DNA of 20,007 nucleotides from Desulfomicrobiaceae bacterium. GTDB taxonomy: Bacteria; Desulfobacterota; Desulfovibrionia; Desulfovibrionales; Desulfomicrobiaceae. Positions 1 to 5,349 of this stretch are shown one piece after another. Location of the stretch: NCBI GenBank assembly GCA_003530935.1, contig DPEO01000118.1, positions 1-20,007 on the forward strand. Reading direction: 5' to 3'. How positions within the stretch are numbered: the first letter of the stretch is position 1; every line of letters begins with the position of its first letter. Made by a program: the position numbers and the translations under genes. Under the pieces are notes generated by a model. The model was not told the origin of the DNA. It did no database searches and saw only the letters and a list, made by a program, of their open reading frames with translations.

Positions 1-80
1 CTGACGAGATTTTGACGTTCGAGCTGCAGGTCCATGACCGCGGCGCTGACTTCGAGGTGACGGGGAAATAGTGTCTTCAT
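1..80 (-). CDS. flgB: Flagellar basal-body rod protein FlgB, N-terminal fragment (continues beyond window)
   Basis: Only the first 26 codons are inside the window. The leftward ATG at 80-78 has AAGGAG nine bases upstream, so the start is well supported. The peptide begins MKTLFPRHLEV and continues through MDLQLERQNLV. This matches the N-terminal helix of FlgB-type rod proteins, where a short amphipathic segment ends in an L-x-x-x-RQ-x-(I/L/V) pattern just before the family's ANIANADTPGY-type motif, which here would lie off the window. FlgB forms part of the proximal rod of the flagellum. A sigma-54-like promoter lies about 50 bases upstream, which fits flagellar control. The identification rests on a short stretch; another rod protein such as FlgC is possible but less like this sequence. 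Confidence 0.7.
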   Translation of the reverse strand, partial: MKTLFPRHLEVSAAVMDLQLERQNLV

Positions 81-132
81 AGAGGGCATCTCCTTGACGC
101 GGCTGCATGTGGGCCGTTTCGCCAAAGATGAT

Positions 133-148
133 TGCAATGGTCGTTCCA
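133..148 (-). promoter_or_regulatory. Sigma-54-like promoter for the leftward flgB-like gene
   Basis: On the minus strand the sequence reads TGGAAC-GACCA-TTGCA, close to the sigma-54 consensus TGGCAC-N5-TTGCW. The invariant GG and GC doublets are 12 bases apart. Transcription would start near position 122, leaving a leader of about 42 bases before the ATG at 80. One mismatch lies in the -24 box. No activator site was identified. Confidence 0.55.
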
Positions 149-188
149 GTCCTGCAGAATGTAGGTGGGCGGCCGTCTCAGGAGAAGT

Positions 189-204
189 TGGCATCACCCT
201 TGCT
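189..204 (+). promoter_or_regulatory. Sigma-54-like promoter for the TPR gene
   Basis: The plus strand reads TGGCAT-CACCC-TTGCT, matching TGGCAY-N5-TTGCW with the GG (190-191) and GC (202-203) doublets exactly 12 bases apart. Transcription would start near 215, about 33 bases ahead of the TPR start codon and upstream of its Shine-Dalgarno. It is divergent to the flgB-side element, so both may respond to one activator. Confidence 0.65.
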
Positions 205-247
205 TTTCTTTCGGGCAGGATTCCATTTTTTCCGTAAGGAGGATGCC

Positions 248-808
248 ATGAGTTCCCATCTGGACTATGAAATCAACAAGGAATTGGGTGAATGTTATTT
301 GTTCATGGGGGATTACGACAAGGCAGAGTCGTATTACCTCAAGGCCGCCGGCAGTAACGGCATCCACCCGGATCCGTATCTGGGGCTGGCCACCATCGCG
401 GTGCATCGGGGTGACTTGGAGCGGGCCCTGCACCTCTACGAGCGCGCCGAATCCATCGCCTCTTCGGACAAGTCGCTCACGGGCATTGGGCTCATTGCCA
501 TGGAGCAGGGGGATCTGGAGCGGGCGCACGAGGCGTACTCCAAGGCCTTGGGAATCAACCCCGAGAATTTGTACGCCCTCTTCGGGCTGGTACAGACCGC
601 CCATCGTCTGAACCGCACCGCCGATGCGGTGGAGTATTTGCAGCGCTATCTGGAGGCGGATCCCGCCAAGGTGGAGGTGCGGTACTCTCTTGCCGGATGT
701 CTGGTGGCGTGCGGCCGCAGCGCCGAGGCCCAGGAGCAGCTCCGTCATATTTTGGACCAGGACCCGAGCTACGCGCCGGCATTGGAACTTTTGGCCCAGC
801 TGGTGTAA
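248..808 (+). CDS. Tetratricopeptide-repeat protein
   Basis: A 186-residue protein made almost entirely of TPR helices. At least four repeat units are visible, with typical signatures such as ELGECYLFMGDYDKAESYY, LATIAVHRGDLERALHLY, GLIAMEQGDLERAHEAY and LAGCLVACGRSAEAQEQL. There is no signal peptide or membrane segment, so it is probably cytoplasmic. The ATG at 248 was chosen because AAGGAGG lies six bases upstream. An in-frame ATG at 107 lies upstream of the sigma-54-like promoter and would add a non-TPR extension. TPR proteins are protein-interaction scaffolds and the partner cannot be read from sequence. The divergent flgB-like neighbour and the sigma-54-like promoter suggest a role linked to flagella or motility, which is inference. 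Confidence 0.85.
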   Translation: MSSHLDYEINKELGECYLFMGDYDKAESYYLKAAGSNGIHPDPYLGLATIAVHRGDLERALHLYERAESIASSDKSLTGIGLIAMEQGDLERAHEAYSKALGINPENLYALFGLVQTAHRLNRTADAVEYLQRYLEADPAKVEVRYSLAGCLVACGRSAEAQEQLRHILDQDPSYAPALELLAQLV

Positions 809-812
809 CTGG

Positions 813-875
813 CCTTGGCGTCCTCCCGGGCGGGTCTTTCGGCCCGCCCGATCGGCCCGCCCGATCTTGCCAAGG
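813..875 (+). repeat. Structured intergenic element with a 13-bp tandem duplication
   Basis: The 114-base gap before the IMP cyclohydrolase gene contains GGGCGGGTC (828-836), able to pair with GGCCCGCCC (841-849) around a TTTC loop. The right arm belongs to a perfect tandem duplication of GGCCCGCCCGATC (841-853 and 854-866), so either copy could form the stem. An outer arm CCTTGGC (813-819) can pair with GCCAAGG (869-875). No U-tract follows, so this is not a canonical intrinsic terminator. It may be an attenuator, a processing site or an inert structure. Confidence 0.45.
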
Positions 876-922
876 CGCGGCGATGCTGGCAGGAAGGCCC
901 CACTTCGGATACGGGGGTGCCT

Positions 923-1513
923 ATGGATATCTTGCCGGTACGCCGGGCGATCTTGAGCGTGACGGATAAAAGCGGGCTGGTGGACCTGGCCCGGTTTTTG
1001 GTGAATCAGGGAGTGGAGTTGGTGTCCACCGGGGGGACCCGGCGGCTTTTGGTGGCCGAGGGACTTGCGGTGCGCTCGGTGCGCGAGGTCACAGGATTTC
1101 CGGAGATCTTGGGCGGCCGCGTGAAGACCCTGCACCCGGCGGTGCATGCCGGGATCTTGGCGGACAAGGACGATCCGTCCCACCTGGCCGTGCTCAAGGA
1201 TTTGGGTTTGGCCCCGTTTGATGTGGTGTGTGTCAATCTCTACAATTTCGCCCAGGCCGTGGAGCAGGCTTTGGATGATCGCCGGGCCATCGAACAGATC
1301 GACATCGGCGGCCCCACCATGCTGCGGGCGGCAGCCAAAAATTTCCATTCCGTGTGCGTGCTCCCACATCCGCGGGTGTATTCGGACTTCATGGCCGAGG
1401 TTGCGGCCCATGGCGGCGTCTCGTTGGCCTTTCGTCGGCGCATGTGCGTGGAGACCTTTGCCGCCACCGCCGCCTACGACGCCATGATCGCCGAGTATTT
1501 GCAGCGGGCCTGA
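923..1513 (+). CDS. purH: IMP cyclohydrolase (stand-alone PurH N-terminal domain)
   Basis: A 196-residue protein that aligns by eye with the N-terminal IMP cyclohydrolase domain of bifunctional PurH. Visible motifs are VRRAILSVTDKSG at the start, GVELVSTGGT, GFPEILGGRVKTLHPAVHAGIL, VVCVNLYNF, IEQIDIGGPTMLRAAAKN and TAAYDAMIAEYL at the end. The enzyme closes FAICAR to IMP, the last step of purine synthesis. The AICAR transformylase domain (about 300 further residues in usual PurH) is absent, and the protein stops cleanly where the cyclohydrolase domain ends, so it is a natural single-domain form. The ATG at 923 has only a weak G-rich ribosome site (about 913-918); the upstream in-frame start at 815 would run through the hairpin region. 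The hflX gene follows after 19 bases, suggesting co-transcription. Confidence 0.9.
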   Translation: MDILPVRRAILSVTDKSGLVDLARFLVNQGVELVSTGGTRRLLVAEGLAVRSVREVTGFPEILGGRVKTLHPAVHAGILADKDDPSHLAVLKDLGLAPFDVVCVNLYNFAQAVEQALDDRRAIEQIDIGGPTMLRAAAKNFHSVCVLPHPRVYSDFMAEVAAHGGVSLAFRRRMCVETFAATAAYDAMIAEYLQRA

Positions 1514-1518
1514 TCCTC

Positions 1519-1524
1519 AAGGAG
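1519..1524 (+). promoter_or_regulatory. Shine-Dalgarno that places the hflX start at an ATC codon
   Basis: AAGGAG lies eight bases before ATC at 1533-1535, which is in frame with hflX. No ATG, GTG or TTG occurs in that frame between the preceding stop (1485-1487) and TTG 1599. The ribosome site therefore points to a non-standard initiator, or to a base error at an original ATG. Confidence 0.6.
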
Positions 1525-1532
1525 AATTCCCC

Positions 1533-3176
1533 ATCGCCTCTTCTCCGGTCGGCAATCTCACCGGGCTGCGTCCCGGACAGCTCAAGGCCCTTTCCCGTTT
1601 GTTCCATCGCCGTTTTCCGAGCCTGGGGGGCTTCACCCTGGATCAGGCCCGGGAAGTGGCGTTGCTTTCCGCGGACATGGGCCGACAGATCGGCCTGCTC
1701 ATCTCCCGCAAAGGCATCCCGGAGATGGTGGTGGTGGGCGATGCCCACGGCCTCGTCATTCCGGAGCTCTCCCGCATCCGCCATGCCGGCTCCCGCCTGG
1801 CGGGGGTGCGTCTGCTCCATACGCATTTGGGGGACGGCCTGCTTTCCGAGGAAGACCTCATGGACATGGTCTTCCTGCGCCTCGACGCCGTCACCGTGGT
1901 GACGGTTTCGGCGCAAGGTGAGCCCCTCCAGGCCCAAACCGCACATCTGCTTCCCCCTGGGGCGGCGGAAGGCGCGTACCGGGTGCTGGATTCCTGTCGG
2001 GTGGAGCGGCATGCCGTGGACCTGGCGGCCGTCGTGGCCGGGGTGGAGGAAGAGCTGGATCGGGCAGGAGAAAGTATCGCCGCCAGCCTTTCCGAAGAGC
2101 GGGCCGTGCTGGTGCACGTGGGGCCGGAGCCCCGAGCCGTGGCGGAGGCCTCGTTGGCGGAGCTGGCGGAACTGTGTCGCACCGCGGGGCTTGATGTGGT
2201 GGGCCGGGTGGTGCAGCGCAATCCCTCCATCAATCCGCGCTCCATCCTCGGCAAAGGCAAACTCGCCGAGGTGGAGGTCCTCGCCTTGCAGCGCGAGGCC
2301 GGGGCCTTGGTGTTCGACTGTGAGCTCACCGCCACCCAGCAGCGCAATCTGTGCGAGCTCACCGAGCGTAAAGTGCTCGACCGCACGCAAGTGATTCTCG
2401 ACATCTTCGCCCAGCGCGCCAGAAGCCGCGAAGGCAAGCTCCAGGTGGAGATGGCCCAGCTCAAGTATACGCTTCCGCGGCTCATCAAGCAGAACCGGGC
2501 GCTCAGTCGGTTGACCGGCGGTATCGGCGGCCGGGGGCCGGGAGAGACCCGCTTGGAACTGGACCGCCGCAAGATCCGCGACCGCATCGCCGCCATCCGC
2601 CGCGAACTGGATGCGGTCCGCGCCCACCGCCGGGTCACCCGCAGCCGCCGCGAGCGCAGCGGCCTGCCCGTGGTCTCGTTGGTGGGCTATACCAATGCCG
2701 GGAAATCCACCCTGCTCAATACCCTCACCGGCAGCCAGGTCCTGGCCGAGGACAAGCTTTTTGCCACCCTGGATCCCACCACCCGCCTGCTGCGCGTCCC
2801 GCGTCTGCGCGACGTGGTCCTCACGGATACGGTGGGTTTCATCCGCCATCTGCCCGAGGACCTGCGCGAGGCCTTCATGGCCACCCTGGAAGAGCTGGAA
2901 AACGCTGACCTCCTCCTGCACGTGGCCGACGCCGCCAGCCTCGAACTGGAAGAACAGATGGCCGCCGTGGAGGGTATCCTGGAAGATCTCCACCTGCAGG
3001 ACGCTCCACGCCTCCTGGTGCTCAACAAGTGCGACCTCTTGGATGCCACGGCCAAGGACAACCTCATGGTCCGCTTCCCGGAGGCCGTCCTCGTCTCCGC
3101 CCGCTTCGGCCACGGGCTCGACGCCTTGGTGGAGCGGATTGTCGGGCATATGGGGCGACTGAATCGTCTTTTTTGA
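1533..3176 (+). CDS. hflX: Ribosome-associated GTPase HflX (probable ATC start)
   Basis: About 547 residues from the ATC start. HflX binds the 50S subunit and splits or rescues stalled ribosomes. The family pattern is clear: an extended N-terminal domain (GRQIGLLISRKG, then LLHTHLGDGLLSEEDLMDMVFLRLD), the HflX domain proper (NPSINPRSILGKGKLAEV, RARSREGKLQVEMAQLKY, GGRGPGETRLELDRR), and a GTPase domain with G1 GYTNAGKS (near residue 385), G3 DTVGF, G4 NKCDLL and G5 SARFG. The TTG at 1599 would remove the conserved-looking GLRPGQLKALSRLFHRR segment and has a poor ribosome site. The ATC at 1533 sits eight bases behind AAGGAG. It lies 19 bases after the purH-like gene, probably in one transcript. 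A sequencing error changing ATG to ATC would explain the start equally well. Confidence 0.9.
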   Translation: MASSPVGNLTGLRPGQLKALSRLFHRRFPSLGGFTLDQAREVALLSADMGRQIGLLISRKGIPEMVVVGDAHGLVIPELSRIRHAGSRLAGVRLLHTHLGDGLLSEEDLMDMVFLRLDAVTVVTVSAQGEPLQAQTAHLLPPGAAEGAYRVLDSCRVERHAVDLAAVVAGVEEELDRAGESIAASLSEERAVLVHVGPEPRAVAEASLAELAELCRTAGLDVVGRVVQRNPSINPRSILGKGKLAEVEVLALQREAGALVFDCELTATQQRNLCELTERKVLDRTQVILDIFAQRARSREGKLQVEMAQLKYTLPRLIKQNRALSRLTGGIGGRGPGETRLELDRRKIRDRIAAIRRELDAVRAHRRVTRSRRERSGLPVVSLVGYTNAGKSTLLNTLTGSQVLAEDKLFATLDPTTRLLRVPRLRDVVLTDTVGFIRHLPEDLREAFMATLEELENADLLLHVADAASLELEEQMAAVEGILEDLHLQDAPRLLVLNKCDLLDATAKDNLMVRFPEAVLVSARFGHGLDALVERIVGHMGRLNRLF

Positions 3177-3200
3177 TACAAAGCGTCTTTTTGTATTTTT
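3176..3200 (+). terminator. Possible weak intrinsic terminator after hflX
   Basis: ATACAAA (3176-3182) can pair with TTTGTAT (3190-3196) around a seven-base loop, followed by more T residues to 3200. The stem is AT-rich and short, so efficiency is doubtful. The position directly after the hflX stop codon is appropriate. Confidence 0.35.
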
Positions 3201-3209
3201 CTTGCCGAT

Positions 3210-3238
3210 TTGACATCCACCGTTCCCGGATGCTGAGA
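3210..3238 (+). promoter_or_regulatory. Weak sigma-70-like promoter candidate before the double-cubane reductase gene
   Basis: A perfect -35 hexamer TTGACA (3210-3215) is followed after 17 bases by CTGAGA (3233-3238), a poor -10 match. The placement, upstream of the leader hairpin and downstream of the hflX stop, is right for a promoter, but the -10 box may mean an activator or a different sigma factor is needed. Confidence 0.25.
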
Positions 3239-3239
3239 A

Positions 3240-3273
3240 AGGCTCCCGTTTTCTTTTTACCGCAAAGGAGCCT
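3240..3273 (+). promoter_or_regulatory. Leader hairpin that pairs the ribosome binding site
   Basis: AGGCTCC (3240-3246) is perfectly complementary to GGAGCCT (3267-3273), which contains most of the AAAGGAG Shine-Dalgarno for the ATG at 3276. The seven-base-pair stem encloses a 20-base pyrimidine-rich loop. Such pairing could limit translation until opened. Whether it acts as a switch is inference. Confidence 0.4.
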
Positions 3274-3275
3274 GT

Positions 3276-4565
3276 ATGCAACACGACGCGTATCGCGCCA
3301 TGTGGGAACGCTTGGATCTCGACCTGCCGGCCCATGACGGCCTCTTGCAGGTGCTCGGCAAATTTTACGGTGACATCTACATGTCCCAGCAGGGCCGACT
3401 GCAGGGCATGGAGTACTTGGACTTCGTCCTCTCCGAAGTCCACGGCCTGCGCATTCAAGAGCTCCAGGACGCCAAGGCTCAGGGGCGTAAGGTCATTGGC
3501 ACGTTTTGCGTCTTTGTGCCGGAGGAGATCACCTTGGCCGCCGGCGCCATCCACGTAGGGCTGTGCTCCGGGGCCGAGGCCGGCACCGAGCTGGCCGAGC
3601 AGCTCGTGCCCCGCAATACCTGCGCGCTCATCAAGAGCTTCATCGGCTTCAAGCTCGCCAAACTCTGCCCGTTTACCCAGAGCTGTGACCTGGTGGTGGG
3701 CGAGACCACCTGCGATGGCAAGAAAAAGGCCTATGAGGCCTTTGCCGAGCACGTGCCCATGCTGGTGTTGGAAGTGCCGCAGCAAAAGCGGGCCTGTGAT
3801 CGCGAGCTGTGGAAGGCCGAGGTGCTGCGCTACAAGGCGGAGGTGGAGGCCCTCACCGGCCAGACCATCACCGCCCAGTCTTTGGCCGCCGCCATCCGCA
3901 CGGTCAATGCCCGGCGCCGGGTGTTGCAGCGGCTGGGCGCCTTGCGGGCGGCCAGTCCTGCCCCCATCTCCGGCCGTGACGCCCTGCTCATCAACCAGGT
4001 GAGCTTTTACGACGACCCCGAGCGCTTTACCGGCGCCATCAGCACCCTGTGCGACCAGATGGAGGCGCGGGTGGCTGCGGGCGAAGGCGTGGCGCCGGCG
4101 GATACCCCGCGGCTCTTGCTCTCCGGCTGTCCCATGGCGGTGCCCAATTGGAAGCTCCCGTACGTGGTGGAGAGCGCCGGCGCGGTCATCGTGGGCGAGG
4201 AATCGTGCATCGGTACCCGCAACACCCGCGATCTGGTGGATGAGTCCGGGACCACGGTGGAAGAGATGATCGACGCCATCGTGGACCGCTACCTGCGCAT
4301 CGACTGCGCGTGCTTCACGCCCAATAGCGAGCGCATGGACAACGTGGTGGACTTGGCCCGGGCCCAGAAGGCCGACGGTGTGCTGCAATATACGCTGCTC
4401 TTCTGCCAGCCTTACGGCCACGAATCCATGAAGCTTGCCCGGCGCCTGGAGGCCGAGGGCATCCCGAATCTTGCCATCGAGACCGATTACTCCATGGAGG
4501 ACGTGGAGCAGCTCAAGACCCGGGTGGAGGCTTTCGTGGAAATGCTGCGGAGCCGCCGTGGCTGA
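3276..4565 (+). CDS. Double-cubane-cluster-type anaerobic reductase (2-hydroxyacyl-CoA dehydratase superfamily, YjiM-like)
   Basis: A 429-residue protein of the HgdB/BcrC superfamily. It shows RKVIGTFCVFVPEEITLAAG (about 71-90), LCPFTQSCDLVVGETTCDGKKKAYE (about 130-154), LLLSGCPMAVPNWK, a GEESCIGTRNTRDL segment and a C-terminal LLFCQPYGHESMKLAR. Cysteines at about 78, 97, 116, 131, 137 and 146 plus the C-terminal ones can supply iron-sulfur ligands. It is a single polypeptide followed at once by one activase gene, the layout of the double-cubane-cluster proteins (E. coli YjiM/YjiL), rather than the two-subunit dehydratases. Those reductases receive electrons from the activase in an ATP-driven step and reduce small, poorly reactive molecules; the natural substrate is not known. 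The ATG follows AAAGGAG. A dehydratase on a CoA thioester is the alternative, but no acyl-CoA degradation genes are adjacent. Confidence 0.85.
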   Translation: MQHDAYRAMWERLDLDLPAHDGLLQVLGKFYGDIYMSQQGRLQGMEYLDFVLSEVHGLRIQELQDAKAQGRKVIGTFCVFVPEEITLAAGAIHVGLCSGAEAGTELAEQLVPRNTCALIKSFIGFKLAKLCPFTQSCDLVVGETTCDGKKKAYEAFAEHVPMLVLEVPQQKRACDRELWKAEVLRYKAEVEALTGQTITAQSLAAAIRTVNARRRVLQRLGALRAASPAPISGRDALLINQVSFYDDPERFTGAISTLCDQMEARVAAGEGVAPADTPRLLLSGCPMAVPNWKLPYVVESAGAVIVGEESCIGTRNTRDLVDESGTTVEEMIDAIVDRYLRIDCACFTPNSERMDNVVDLARAQKADGVLQYTLLFCQPYGHESMKLARRLEAEGIPNLAIETDYSMEDVEQLKTRVEAFVEMLRSRRG

Positions 4566-5349
4566 GATCGTCGCCCTGGGCATCGACGTGGGCTCCCGCT
4601 CCATGGAGTTGGTGGCCCTGGATGCCCAGGCCGCGGTGGTGGACAGCGCGCGCCTGCCCACCACCTTCCATCCTGTGGCCCAGCTTGCGGCCCTGCTGGC
4701 CGGCCGTACGGCCCCCATGGTGACGGCCACCGGTTATGGCCGGGAGTTGGTGGGGCAGGTGGTGGGGAGCGAAGTGGCCACCATCACCGAGATCACGGCC
4801 TACGCCCTGGGGGCGGCGGTGAGTGCCCCCAGGGCGCGCACCATCCTCGATATCGGCGGCCAGGATACCAAGGCCATCCGTCTGGATGCCCAGGGTCAGG
4901 TGCTCAAGTTCGAGATGAACGACCGCTGCGCCGCGGGTACCGGGAAGTTTTTGGAGCACATGGCCACGGTCTTCCAGATCCCGGTGGAGGAGTTCGGCGT
5001 CTTTGCCCTTGGCGGCCGGGAGGGGGTGCGCATCAACGCCATGTGCACGGTGTTTGCCGAGACCGAGGCCACGTCCCTCATGGCCCAGGGGCACCGGCCC
5101 GAAGACATCGCCTGGGCCCTGCACGCCTCGGTGTGCCAGCGCACCGCCTCCATGCTCGGCCGGGTGGGACTGACCCCGCCGCTGCTCTTTGCCGGCGGCG
5201 TGGCCCGCAACCCGTGCATGGTGCGTCTGGTGGAGAAGCTCACCGGGGTCTCGCCCATCATTCCCGAGGACCCGGACACGGTGGGCGCCTTAGGTGCCGC
5301 CTATCACGCCTGGAGGCGTTGGGCTTCGTCGGCGCAGTCCGCGTCGTGA
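4558..5349 (+). CDS. ATP-dependent activase/reductase of the double-cubane protein (BadF/BadG/HgdC family, YjiL-like)
   Basis: A 263-residue ASKHA-fold protein. Visible motifs are the phosphate-1 loop GIDVGSRSMELVALD (8-22), TATGYGREL, TEITAYALGA, ILDIGGQDTKAI (96-107), NDRCAAGTGKFLE (121-133), CTVFAETE (163-170) and LLFAGGVARNPCMV near the end. Cys124 and Cys163 match the two cysteines that hold the [4Fe-4S] cluster between the subunits of the known homodimeric activases. ATP hydrolysis lowers the potential of that cluster so electrons can be injected into the partner. The start is GTG 4558, which overlaps the reductase gene by eight bases, so translation is probably coupled. Its last 46 bases overlap the convergent synthetase gene. 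Confidence 0.9.
   Translation: MAEIVALGIDVGSRSMELVALDAQAAVVDSARLPTTFHPVAQLAALLAGRTAPMVTATGYGRELVGQVVGSEVATITEITAYALGAAVSAPRARTILDIGGQDTKAIRLDAQGQVLKFEMNDRCAAGTGKFLEHMATVFQIPVEEFGVFALGGREGVRINAMCTVFAETEATSLMAQGHRPEDIAWALHASVCQRTASMLGRVGLTPPLLFAGGVARNPCMVRLVEKLTGVSPIIPEDPDTVGALGAAYHAWRRWASSAQSAS

Noticed and set aside
107..247. An N-terminal extension of the TPR protein from ATG 107
   Set aside because: It would start upstream of the sigma-54-like promoter, and AAGGAGG clearly marks ATG 248.
1389..4730. An open leftward frame of over 1,100 codons covering purH, hflX and the reductase gene
   Set aside because: It is antisense to three clearly conserved genes, its sequence has low-complexity His/Gly/Gln-rich composition without recognisable domains, and such frames are expected opposite GC-rich genes.
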